DNA of 64,000 bases from assembly GCA_050260055.1 (NCBI GenBank), contig JBLNBO010000033.1:62001-126000 (forward strand), read 5' to 3'. Below are positions 17,493 through 25,573 of this stretch, in pieces (position 1 is the stretch's first letter; every line of letters starts with the position of its first letter). The DNA is from JBLMYQ01 sp050260055 (lineage in GTDB: Bacteria; Bacillota; Clostridia; Acetivibrionales; UBA4821). The position numbers and the translations under genes are program-made. The notes under the pieces are model-generated. The model saw nothing but the letters and a program-made list of their open reading frames with translations, did not search any database and was not told the DNA's origin.

Positions 17493-18181
17493 TCTCGGTC
17501 AAATATATTTAACAGTGCCAGGAATATATTTATAAAATCAAGATATAATGCGAGGGCAGAAATAATTGCTCCTTTTTTAAGAACCTCATCATTTTCAAAC
17601 TCCCCGCCCATCTGATAATAGCTCTTTATTTTTTGCGCATCATATGCAACAAGTCCTGAAAAAATAAATACAGTGATATATGAGATTATCAAATCAAGCA
17701 TCGAATTATGCAAAAACATATTTACAACCGAAGCAATAATTACACCAAATACTCCCATTATAAATATACTTCCAACATGTGTTAAGTCGGTCTTTGTAAA
17801 GTAGCCATAAAGTGCCATTACTCCAAAAACAGAAGCTGCAACAGCAAAAGCTTGAAAAATTACTCCAATGTTGTAGGCATAGAATATTACCGAAAGCGTT
17901 ATTCCGTTTATTGCTGAATATGCTAAGAATAAGATAGTAGCGGTTGTACTCCTTATTTTATTAATAGCAAATGAAAGACCGAATACCAGTCCAAGTTCAA
18001 CAATTATTAATACATACATCATTCCAGACCTTGCCAGACTTCTTCCAAAGTCGCTTCCCGCAACTGAAAAGGCAAAAAATGCTGTCACCAAAAGGCCAAT
18101 AAACATCCAACCAAATACTCTTGAGACATATGAAGATAGGCCAACATCTCTTTCTCTGATTCCTGAATTATTATTATACAT
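17489..18181 (-). CDS. Bax inhibitor-1/YccA family membrane protein
   Basis: The 230-residue protein has seven hydrophobic segments and the BI-1 signature in its C-terminal part, with an aspartate pair context FSGLVAYDAQKIKSYY. Bacterial members include calcium-leak channels such as YetJ; the specific cargo here is not shown by sequence. The N-terminus (residues 1-20) is polar, as in the family. It follows GGAGGATGG and stands alone, convergent with tmcAL. Confidence 0.9.
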   Translation of the reverse strand: MYNNNSGIRERDVGLSSYVSRVFGWMFIGLLVTAFFAFSVAGSDFGRSLARSGMMYVLIIVELGLVFGLSFAINKIRSTTATILFLAYSAINGITLSVIFYAYNIGVIFQAFAVAASVFGVMALYGYFTKTDLTHVGSIFIMGVFGVIIASVVNMFLHNSMLDLIISYITVFIFSGLVAYDAQKIKSYYQMGGEFENDEVLKKGAIISALALYLDFINIFLALLNIFDRD

Positions 18182-18287
18182 TTTCCATCCTCCAATTTAT
18201 TATTTTTAATTTATATTAATATTTTTATTGTACAATGCTCATGGAACTATGCATCCGCATGCAGGAAAAAAGGAATCCTATTGATTA

Positions 18288-19394
18288 CTATAATACCATA
18301 AATACATCCTTAGACCTTTCTGATTTAACAACTTGAACATCCTCTGCCATTTCTGATAGATAATTTGCTATTACTGGTACGATAATATTTTCTGTTCCGA
18401 AGTGGCCGGCATCAATTGCACATAATCCATTATCAACTATTTCTAGAGCCTCATGATATTTTAAATCTCCAGTAATAATTACGTCAGCTCTTTTCATTTT
18501 CGCTATTTTTGCAATATCATAATATGCGCCGGAAGATACAACTACTGTTTCAATATTCTTATTTGTATCTCCAATAAACCTAACTTTCTTTACTCCGAGT
18601 ATTTTTTTTGCTATTGCCGCAAAAGAAACTAAATCCGTCTTTTCTTCCAGTTTACCGATTCTGGCAAAACCATATTCGGTATTCTTATTTTCAATATTAT
18701 AAACATCGTAAGCAACCTCTTCATACGGATGTGCCTCTAACATAGCATTAACAACCATATTAAACTGGCTTTCTGGTACAATAGTTTCAAGTTTGTATTC
18801 TTCAACCTTTTCGAGTTCTCCAATCTGCCCCTTGAATGGGTTGCTTCCTTCAAGTGGTTTAAATGTACCAATTCCTCTTGACATAAAACTACAATCTCTA
18901 TAATTTCCCGTAAACCCCGCTCCAGCAATTGTCATAGCTTCTCTTACCCTATCCACATGTTCAATAGGGACAAATACAGCAATTTTTTTGAATTTTTCAA
19001 TATAATCTGGCTGTAAAATTTGTATATCAGTAAGCTGGAACAATTTTGCCAGCGTATGATTAATTCCTTCAACTGCAGAATCCAGATTTGTATGTGCACA
19101 GTATACATTAATATTATGCTGAATAAGCCTATATATTAATTTTCCTAAAGGATTATCCCTTCGAATGTTATATAAAGGTTTGAATATAAGTGGGTGATGT
19201 GCAACTATCATATCTGCTCCAATAGCTATTGCTTCATCAGCAATATCCGGAGTAACATCTAATGCAACTAGAATCTTTTTAACCTTTTGCTCTGCGTCTC
19301 CAATCAAAAGGCCGGTATTATCCCACTTTTGGGTAAGCTTACTTGGAGCCATTTGTTCCATGTATTTTATTATAGTTTGACATTTGCTAGGCAT
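18288..19394 (-). CDS. Nif3-like dinuclear metal centre protein
   Basis: The 368-residue protein is a Nif3/YqfO-type fold: an N-terminal and a C-terminal half carry the metal ligands (MIVAHHPLIFKPL, AHTNLDSA near residues 65-105, and DAGHFGTE near the end) with a PII-like insert between them (about residues 130-230, HPYEEVAYDVY). That insert is typical for the long Firmicutes form. It may be GTP cyclohydrolase I type 2-like by annotation, but the physiological reaction is unresolved. It lies directly downstream of trmK, the same pair as yqfN-yqfO in Bacillus. Confidence 0.92.
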   Translation of the reverse strand: MPSKCQTIIKYMEQMAPSKLTQKWDNTGLLIGDAEQKVKKILVALDVTPDIADEAIAIGADMIVAHHPLIFKPLYNIRRDNPLGKLIYRLIQHNINVYCAHTNLDSAVEGINHTLAKLFQLTDIQILQPDYIEKFKKIAVFVPIEHVDRVREAMTIAGAGFTGNYRDCSFMSRGIGTFKPLEGSNPFKGQIGELEKVEEYKLETIVPESQFNMVVNAMLEAHPYEEVAYDVYNIENKNTEYGFARIGKLEEKTDLVSFAAIAKKILGVKKVRFIGDTNKNIETVVVSSGAYYDIAKIAKMKRADVIITGDLKYHEALEIVDNGLCAIDAGHFGTENIIVPVIANYLSEMAEDVQVVKSERSKDVFMVL

Positions 19395-19460
19395 ATTTAA
19401 TCCCCCTGTATAAGAATCGAAAATTTATAATTGATAATTATTAAAACCAGTTTGTACTAG

Positions 19461-20159
19461 TCATTCTATATTCTTAGTTATGCGTAACAGTTTGTAAAAT
19501 AATTCAATTTTTACCTCTATTTCTTTTATTCTTTGATTCAAGCTAACCGAATCCGAGCTTATTAATTCCATTCTTACATCTTCGTATTCCCTAATGTATT
19601 TTTGAATATACTCTGGCAGTAAAGGATGCTTCTTTTGAAACAATATGTTTCCAAAATATATATTAGAATCATCTTTCTTTTTTTCATCATAACCAACTTT
19701 AAGTACTAGATATATTCTTCCCTCTTCTTTACATAAATCTTCATCAGAAATAATATAATTATTTTTTTTCAGCCAGCTTCTTAATTTAAAGTGCTGGGTC
19801 ATCGGTTGAAGAATCAGATTTCTTGCAGTTTTTGCAATATTAACATTCTTTTCAAGTATTCTGTTAATTTCAGCCGCTCCCATTCCGGATATAATTATAG
19901 TTTCAGTTTCGTGTTCATTCAAGACTTCAAGTCCATTTCCTATCCTAACATCAATAAAATTCTCGTAACCAACTTCAGCAATATTTCTTATTGCCTTTTT
20001 AGCAGGCTCATTCTTTACATCTGAAGCAATAACCTTTTTGCAAACTCCTTTTCCGATTAAATAAATAGGTAAATAGGCATGGTCTGTACCAATATCTGCA
20101 GAAATTTCACATTTATCAATAAGATTCGCAATGCATTGAAGTCTATTCGATAATTTCAT
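19461..20159 (-). CDS. trmK: tRNA (adenine22-N1)-methyltransferase
   Basis: TrmK methylates A22 in the D-loop region of tRNAs using S-adenosylmethionine. The 232-residue protein has the SAM-binding motif SADIGTDHAYLPIYL at about residues 19-33, a second acidic loop (VIASDV), and the family's TIIISGMGAAEI motif near residue 89. Its C-terminal part is a coiled-coil-like extension, as in Bacillus TrmK. The Nif3-like gene follows after 66 bp, a conserved arrangement. Confidence 0.93.
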   Translation of the reverse strand: MKLSNRLQCIANLIDKCEISADIGTDHAYLPIYLIGKGVCKKVIASDVKNEPAKKAIRNIAEVGYENFIDVRIGNGLEVLNEHETETIIISGMGAAEINRILEKNVNIAKTARNLILQPMTQHFKLRSWLKKNNYIISDEDLCKEEGRIYLVLKVGYDEKKKDDSNIYFGNILFQKKHPLLPEYIQKYIREYEDVRMELISSDSVSLNQRIKEIEVKIELFYKLLRITKNIE

Positions 20160-20320
20160 TTATTCTCCTATACATTTTATATACTTTTAGGCAATGAAAA
20201 ATTTTTGGCATCACTTATTATATTATAATATACTGTTTTTTTCATCAGATATTTTCCGTATTTTAAATACTGAAATTTAGGTGTATACTGTAATAAAAAT
20301 ATTATTAAAAAGGTGCTCAA

Positions 20321-21163
20321 ATGAAAAAAGTTTTTAAGAGTATATTCGGAATTTCCCTCGGTGCGGCATTAGTTGCAATTTCTATATCACTTTTTATAGT
20401 ACCTCATAAACTTATAAGCGGAGGAATCTCCGGTCTTTCTCTCATCATCTATTATCTGACTAACTTTCCGGTTTCTGTGTTGATTTTTATATTTAATGTT
20501 CCTATAGTAATTTTAGGTGCTAAACAGCTCGGCAAAAACTTTACCATATACAGCATTTTCGGAATTACAATGATGTCGGTAATGATATATGTTTTTAGAA
20601 ATATTCCTCATATCTCTGCATTAATGCAAAGTCCAACTCAAAACAGTCTTCTGGCTGCAGTTTTTGCAGGAGTTATAACAGGAATCGGCGGAGGTATTGT
20701 TTTTAGAAGCGGCGGTACTCTTGGAGGTACAGATATATTAGGAATGATTATTAAAAAGAAATTTAATTTAAGTATTGGAAGCTTTCTTTTTTACAGCAAT
20801 ATAGTAATAATGACTCTTTCTTTAATTTTCTTCAAGCCTGAAATAGTTATGTATACCCTAATTAGTATGTATGTTGCTTCGGCCGTAACCGATAAAGTAC
20901 AAGAGGGTGTAAATACCAAAACCACTGTAATGGTAATTTCCGATAAGTACGAAACGATTGCTGAACAAATCTTAAAAGACCTTCATAGAGGAGTAACATA
21001 CCTTCATGCTGAAGGAGGATTTCTTCATAATGAAAAAAAGGTAATAATGTGTGTTACAACAAGGTTTGAACTAGCACGATTAAAGGAACTAATCCTTAAG
21101 ATAGACCAATTTGCATTTATTTCGATTTCTGAAACAAAAGAAGTTCTTGGAAAGGGATTCTAA
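20321..21163 (+). CDS. YitT family membrane protein
   Basis: The 280-residue protein has an N-terminal five-helix membrane part (DUF161-type, about residues 1-170) with glycine-rich segments such as GVITGIGGGIVFRSGGTLGGTDIL, and a soluble C-terminal domain of the DUF2179 type (residues 195-280, TTVMVISDKYETIAEQILK). This is the complete YitT architecture; the transported substrate is unknown. The ATG follows AAAGGTG and a perfect terminator stands 14 bp behind the stop, so it is a single-gene unit. Confidence 0.9.
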   Translation: MKKVFKSIFGISLGAALVAISISLFIVPHKLISGGISGLSLIIYYLTNFPVSVLIFIFNVPIVILGAKQLGKNFTIYSIFGITMMSVMIYVFRNIPHISALMQSPTQNSLLAAVFAGVITGIGGGIVFRSGGTLGGTDILGMIIKKKFNLSIGSFLFYSNIVIMTLSLIFFKPEIVMYTLISMYVASAVTDKVQEGVNTKTTVMVISDKYETIAEQILKDLHRGVTYLHAEGGFLHNEKKVIMCVTTRFELARLKELILKIDQFAFISISETKEVLGKGF

Positions 21164-21176
21164 GTATTACTTTTGG

Positions 21177-21203
21177 GGAAAGCTTTAAAGCTTTCCTTTT
21201 TTA
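21177..21203 (+). terminator. Intrinsic terminator of YitT gene
   Basis: GGAAAGCTTTAAAGCTTTCC is a perfect 20-bp palindrome at 21177-21196 followed by seven T. Confidence 0.85.
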
Positions 21204-21292
21204 TTGCCTAAAAACATAATACTTTTCACACAATAGTACCAATAATTTAATTTTTAAATAATACTTTTCTATTTTATGCATAAAAATGATAT

Positions 21293-21317
21293 AGATAGTA
21301 TTATTTCAATACTATCT
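21293..21317 (+). repeat. hppA: 10-bp hairpin upstream of the hppA promoter
   Basis: AGATAGTATT-ATTTC-AATACTATCT is a perfect stem 42 bp before the -35 box of hppA. It has no T-tract. It could be an operator-like dyad or a remnant stem; no function is shown. Confidence 0.4.
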
Positions 21318-21358
21318 GACGGGCATAAATTTGGGGAAATTATTAGTTTACATTTTTC

Positions 21359-21387
21359 TTGAATAGTTAAGGATATTATAGTAAAAT
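21359..21387 (+). promoter_or_regulatory. hppA: Probable sigma-A promoter of hppA
   Basis: TTGAAT at 21359-21364 and TAAAAT at 21382-21387 are 17 bp apart. Transcription would begin around 21394, giving a leader of about 43 nt before a strong AAAGGAGGAG ribosome binding site. Confidence 0.55.
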
Positions 21388-21436
21388 AGGACGGCCGGAT
21401 AAAAATAATAAATTTATATAAAAGGAGGAGAAAATA

Positions 21437-23467
21437 ATGTCATTCATAATTGCATCAACAGGAATTGTCGGCTTATTATTTGCTCTGTATCTTTCTGTTT
21501 CAGTCCTCAAAGAAAATGCAGGAACAGATAAAATGAAAGAAATTTCAGAAGCAATTCAACAAGGTGCTATGGCATACTTGAATCGTCAGTACAAAACATT
21601 AATTCCAATTACAATTCTAATTTTTGTCCTTTTAGCTTATTTTTCTGAAGCAAAAATAGCATCGGCAATTTCATTCTTAGTAGGAGCAGTTTTCTCAGCA
21701 TGTGCAGGTTACATAGGAATGTATATTGCAACAAGAGCAAACGCTAGAACTACTAACGCTGCTCAGACAAGTTTAAGAAAGGCTCTCGGCATCTCATTCA
21801 AGGGTGGTTCGGTAATGGGAATGGGAGTTGTCGGTCTCGGGATTCTAGGAGTATCCTTGCTATACATATTTGTAGCAAAACAAGATGTAAATATGATTGC
21901 AAGTATCGATAGTTTTGCTTTTGGAGCATCTTTGATAGCTCTGTTTGCACGTGTTGGCGGAGGAATCTTTACAAAAGCCGCTGACGTTGGAGCAGATTTG
22001 GTTGGTAAAGTAGAAGCTGGTATTCCAGAAGATGACCCAAGAAATCCTGCAGTTATCGCTGATAACGTTGGTGATAATGTTGGTGACGTTGCAGGTATGG
22101 GCGCAGACTTATTTGAATCCTATGCAGCTACATCAATTGCAGCTATGCTTTTAGGAGCTGCACTATTCAAAGGTTCTGCAGCAGGTATATTACTTCCTTT
22201 ATGTTTAGGCGCAGCAGGTATTCTTGCCTCAATTATCGGTACAATCTTTATTTATACTGGTGATGACAAAAACCCTCAATCAGGTCTTAATAGAAGCCTT
22301 TATGCATCGTTTATATTGACTTCAATAGCAGCTTTCTTCTTAACAAAATACTTTTTGCCAAATAATTATATTTTGTTCTTCTGCTCAATTATGGCAGGTT
22401 TAATAGCAAATATTTTAATTGGTTTAATTACCGAGTATTATACATCCGCTGCATTCCGTCCAGTTCAACAAATAGTTCATGCATCAAAAAGCGGTGCTGC
22501 AACAAACGCAATCTATGGATTATCTGTTGGCCTTGAAAGTACTGCAGCTCCAATCATGATAATAATTATAACCGTTGTTGCTGCCTATCAAATACCAGGC
22601 GGCGGAGCAAATGGTTTCTATGGTATTGCTCTTGCAGCAATGGGTATGCTGTCAATGGCAGGTACTATAGTTGCAATTGATGCATACGGTCCAATTGCAG
22701 ACAATGCAGGTGGTATTGCTGAAATGGCTGGTCTTGATCCAAAAGTTCGCGAAGTTACAGATAAGCTTGATTCAGTAGGAAATACAACTGCGGCAATAGC
22801 AAAAGGCTTTGCAATTGGTTCTGCTGCTATAACTGCAATTGCTCTATTTTCAGCCTTCGCTCAGAGGGCAAATCTTACCGACTTAAATATTCTTGACCCT
22901 AATATAACAATGGGACTTCTATTCGGCTCTATGATACCATTCTTATTCTGTGCTTTTGCTATGAGAGCGGTTGGTCACGCAGCCTTTGATATGATGGAAG
23001 AAGTAAGAAGACAGTTCAGAGAAATTCCTGGTCTTTTACAAGGAAAAGCCAAGGCTGATTATAAAAAATGTGTAGATATATCTACAAGAGCTGCCCTTAA
23101 AAGAATGGTTGTTCCAGGCTTACTTGCACCACTAAGCATAGTAGTTGTTGGGTTTGGAATAGCATTTTTCAATCCTAAAATAGCTCTTCAGGTTATTGGT
23201 GGCATGTTGGTCGGCGGTACAGCAACAGGTGTTCTATTAGCTCTTAAAATGTCCAACGCTGGTGGTGCATGGGATAATGCTAAAAAACATATTGAAGCAG
23301 GCAACCACGGTGGAAAGGGTTCAGATACACACAAGGCAGCAGTTGTTGGTGACACTGTTGGAGACCCATTCAAAGATACTGCTGGTCCATCACTGAATGC
23401 AGTTATCAAGGTTATGGGTACAATCTCACTTATTATTGCTCCAATTATCGCTAGTATGATTAAATAA
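21437..23467 (+). CDS. hppA: K+-dependent ion-pumping membrane pyrophosphatase
   Basis: This integral membrane enzyme hydrolyses pyrophosphate and pumps H+ or Na+ across the cytoplasmic membrane. The 676-residue protein has about 16 hydrophobic segments and the catalytic signature EAGIPEDDPRNPAVIADNVG followed by DNVGDVAGMGADLFESY, with the mirrored DNAGGIAEM and GDTVGDPFKDT loops that bind the magnesium-pyrophosphate. The motif GNTTAA near residue 450 has alanine where K+-independent enzymes have lysine, so it should be the K+-dependent class; whether Na+ or H+ is pumped cannot be read safely here. It fits a fermenter that recovers pyrophosphate energy together with ppdK. It has its own promoter and terminator. 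Confidence 0.96.
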   Translation: MSFIIASTGIVGLLFALYLSVSVLKENAGTDKMKEISEAIQQGAMAYLNRQYKTLIPITILIFVLLAYFSEAKIASAISFLVGAVFSACAGYIGMYIATRANARTTNAAQTSLRKALGISFKGGSVMGMGVVGLGILGVSLLYIFVAKQDVNMIASIDSFAFGASLIALFARVGGGIFTKAADVGADLVGKVEAGIPEDDPRNPAVIADNVGDNVGDVAGMGADLFESYAATSIAAMLLGAALFKGSAAGILLPLCLGAAGILASIIGTIFIYTGDDKNPQSGLNRSLYASFILTSIAAFFLTKYFLPNNYILFFCSIMAGLIANILIGLITEYYTSAAFRPVQQIVHASKSGAATNAIYGLSVGLESTAAPIMIIIITVVAAYQIPGGGANGFYGIALAAMGMLSMAGTIVAIDAYGPIADNAGGIAEMAGLDPKVREVTDKLDSVGNTTAAIAKGFAIGSAAITAIALFSAFAQRANLTDLNILDPNITMGLLFGSMIPFLFCAFAMRAVGHAAFDMMEEVRRQFREIPGLLQGKAKADYKKCVDISTRAALKRMVVPGLLAPLSIVVVGFGIAFFNPKIALQVIGGMLVGGTATGVLLALKMSNAGGAWDNAKKHIEAGNHGGKGSDTHKAAVVGDTVGDPFKDTAGPSLNAVIKVMGTISLIIAPIIASMIK

Positions 23468-23817
23468 TTACTCATCTTCTACCATTGTATGAGGGTGAAA
23501 CCGAAATCAAATATAAACAAACTGAAACTTAAAAATTTCAGTTTGTTTTTTTTATTTTTGGGCAAAATCTATATGAACAATCAACATAGGATTAATGAAA
23601 GGAATGAGTACTATTCTAACAAAGAATTGTGATGTAGAAACTTTTATTGACAACTCATTAATATATGGTATAAATATTTTCCCATCCCGTTTCGGGCTAA
23701 AAACAATAATTGAAAAACAAGATATAAATGAAAACAATTTATATCTAAATGAGCTCTGTGATAATCGCCCCAAAAATTACTTATTATATATCTAATCTGA
23801 ATTTTCCGTATAAAGGC
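23468..23817. other. Gap behind hppA without a supported gene
   Basis: The first 90 bp hold the hppA terminator. After that the plus strand has two short overlapping frames (23572-23631 and 23595-23795) without a convincing ribosome binding site. The region might hold a decayed small gene, but no family is recognisable. Confidence 0.5.
23517..23554 (+). terminator. Intrinsic terminator of hppA
   Basis: ACAAACTGAAA and its exact reverse complement flank an 8-nt loop and are followed by eight T. Confidence 0.9.
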
Positions 23818-23845
23818 GAAGACCCTGCTATTACGCAGGGTCTTC
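23818..23845 (-). terminator. 3' hairpin of the large non-coding RNA
   Basis: GAAGACCCTGC pairs perfectly with GCAGGGTCTTC across a 6-nt loop. On the minus strand only a weak T-rich stretch follows (CGCCTTTAT), so termination may be inefficient. Confidence 0.6.
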
Positions 23846-24048
23846 AATGTATATAATTTTAATCGCTGGTGGGAATCCAGCAGCTTTCCCATCTACACAA
23901 ACTGCAATTTGACCTTATTGAAAATTGGGTTCCCCGGGGTTCAGCCGGATTACGTATTCTCACATGGTCTTCCTTGTTCTAGCCCCTTAGCCCTTTATCT
24001 CTTTCTGGCTCTCTGGCTCATCCAAACGACTTTTGTTCTCTAATCCCC

Positions 24049-24198
24049 GTAGCCTGGCTACAAAACCTAGACTCGGACTTTTACTTCAGCCCTAATGGGC
24101 TCTGCGCGTTCACTATTTCAGATTTCGTAGCCCGGCTTAGACAACCTCGACTCGAATCCTACTAACGCCCTAAAGGGCTCGCATATCGCGCTTCTCAC
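24049..24198 (-). repeat. Two diverged tandem units inside the large RNA
   Basis: Unit one (24049-24113) and unit two (24127-24198) share, in order on the plus strand, GTAGCC-GGCT, ACCT-GACTCG, GCCCTAA-GGGCTC and CGCG-TCAC. On the RNA strand unit two includes ATTCGAGTC, similar to a tRNA T-loop. This suggests a duplicated structural module. Confidence 0.6.
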
Positions 24199-24710
24199 CA
24201 CACGGCTTATCTCTCCCGGGGAAACCCGAAATAATCATTCAACTGCTTAAATATACGGGGACGGTACAAACACTTGTATGCTATTGTCTCCTTTTTGATT
24301 TTTTTACATCATTTGCTCTTACGTTCTCAGGAAGTCTCGGCCAATCCATCCCCGTGTTCTCGAATACGCTCTTGAAATCGGCAAAGCACTTTTTTCGGCT
24401 TGGTATGTAGCCAATTAAGAAGTATCGAGGAGCTTTTTCCACCGGTTTTTCACTGGCATCACTTCTTTCTTTTCAACGTCATTTCCGTCTTTTGGCAACT
24501 ACGATACTAGTGTCCCCCCCAAAACACTCTGTTCTCTTTTCCTTTACTTCCATTCATCCATGCGGCACCGATCATCCGTTGTTCTTAACAAAAGGCAGAA
24601 CCAATCCTGACACTTTCAAAAGACACCGCCCTCCTTTCAACATCTGTTTTTCCCAATCGGGAAGAACCTTGTTTGATAATTTTGCAATATTTAGTGTACG
24701 ACTAATACGC

Positions 24711-24739
24711 ATTTTATCAATTTGTAAAAATATTGTCAA
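24711..24739 (-). promoter_or_regulatory. Sigma-A promoter of the large non-coding RNA
   Basis: On the minus strand a perfect TTGACA (24739-24734), 17 bp, then TAAAAT (24716-24711). It lies just behind the tlyA stop and predicts transcription starting near 24704, independent of tlyA. Confidence 0.75.
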
Positions 24740-24762
24740 TTTATTTTTAAAATTTTTTTGTC

Positions 24763-25563
24763 TTATTTTAACAAATTATGAGAGTCATTAATAATATTTT
24801 CAACATTGAATATCTGTTTTTCATTATATGTTTCTCCCTTACAAAAATATGCAAGATATTCAATATTCCCTTCTGGTCCTTTTACTGGTGAAAAATCAAG
24901 CCCATATATTGATAAGTTATGTGCACTTGCCCAATCTAGAATCTTATTTACAACCTCTTGATGAACCGCGATATCCCTCACTACGCCCTTTTTGCCAACC
25001 TTTTCCCTTCCAGCCTCAAATTGAGGTTTAATTAGGCATACTATTTTGCCATCATCTTTTAATATTTTTAATACGGGAGGTAAAACAAGCGTAAGGGAGA
25101 TAAACGAAACATCAATAGAGCAAAAATCTACAGATTCGCCTATGTGTTTAGGTTCTACATATCTTATATTAGTGCGGTCCATACAAATCACCCTTGGGTC
25201 TTGCCTTAGTTCCCATGCAAGCTGACCATATCCCACATCTATAGAATATACCTTAGCTGCCCCATTCTTAAGCATGCAATCTGTAAATCCGCCAGTCGAA
25301 GCTCCTACATCTATGCAAACTTTATCTTTTAAATCAATACTAAAAACGCTCAGCGCTTTTTCAAGCTTAAGCCCGCCTCTGCTAACATATGGAACTGCTT
25401 TGCCGCGCACTTCGATTTCAATCTCTTCATCATACTTTTCTCCTGGCTTATCAACCCTTTGCCCATTCACAAAGATGTTTCCCGCCATTATTTCAGTTTG
25501 TGCACGTTCCCTGCTCTGAATAAGCCCTTTGTCTACAAGAAGACTATCAATTCGTTTCTTCAT
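24763..25563 (-). CDS. tlyA: TlyA family rRNA 2'-O-methyltransferase
   Basis: TlyA-type enzymes (YqxC in Bacillus) add 2'-O-methyl groups to rRNA cytidines. The 266-residue protein starts with an S4 RNA-binding domain (about residues 1-60, RIDSLLVDKGLIQSRERAQ) followed by an FtsJ-like Rossmann domain with the SAM motif VGASTGGFTDCML at about residue 88 and the catalytic-type K-D-K-E pattern (LIKPQFEAGREKVGKKG). It follows the activase gene after ten bases, so the two are co-transcribed. The large non-coding RNA lies immediately downstream, an association known for OLE RNAs. Confidence 0.95.
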   Translation of the reverse strand: MKKRIDSLLVDKGLIQSRERAQTEIMAGNIFVNGQRVDKPGEKYDEEIEIEVRGKAVPYVSRGGLKLEKALSVFSIDLKDKVCIDVGASTGGFTDCMLKNGAAKVYSIDVGYGQLAWELRQDPRVICMDRTNIRYVEPKHIGESVDFCSIDVSFISLTLVLPPVLKILKDDGKIVCLIKPQFEAGREKVGKKGVVRDIAVHQEVVNKILDWASAHNLSIYGLDFSPVKGPEGNIEYLAYFCKGETYNEKQIFNVENIINDSHNLLK

Positions 25564-25573
25564 AACTCACTCT

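Larger units (their letters stand above)
23818..24704 (-). ncRNA. Large structured non-coding RNA, candidate OLE RNA
   Basis: A GC-rich, non-coding transcription unit of nearly 0.9 kb lies directly downstream of tlyA on the same strand. It has its own strong promoter (24711-24739) and ends in an 11-bp hairpin (23818-23845). No reading frame on its sense strand is sustained. It shows many local stems: GCCC-TAAT-GGGC, GCCC-TAAA-GGGC, GTAGCC/GGCTAC, CCGGGG/CCCG and GCTGG/CCAGC. Two tandem, diverged units of about 65-72 nt (24049-24113 and 24127-24198) share the same order of elements. OLE RNA, a roughly 0.6-kb RNA of anaerobic and extremophilic Firmicutes, is known to sit beside the tlyA (yqxC)/isoprenoid gene cluster, and size, composition and position fit. 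I infer the family from context, not from an alignment; the OLE partner gene oapA is not in the window. Confidence 0.68.

Noticed and set aside
23572..23795. Two short overlapping frames behind hppA (19 and 66 codons)
   Set aside because: No ribosome binding site and no recognised family. They could be a frameshifted remnant, but the evidence is too thin to call a gene.
24127..24160. tRNA gene suggested by a T-loop-like ATTCGAGTC
   Set aside because: No acceptor stem, anticodon arm or D-arm can be placed around it; it belongs to a duplicated module of the larger RNA.
24492..24791. Plus-strand frame of 99 codons opposite the large RNA
   Set aside because: It is antisense to the promoter-bearing non-coding unit, has no ribosome binding site, and its composition (many S, P, F, C, H) looks like a translated structured RNA. 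The tlyA end also overlaps it.
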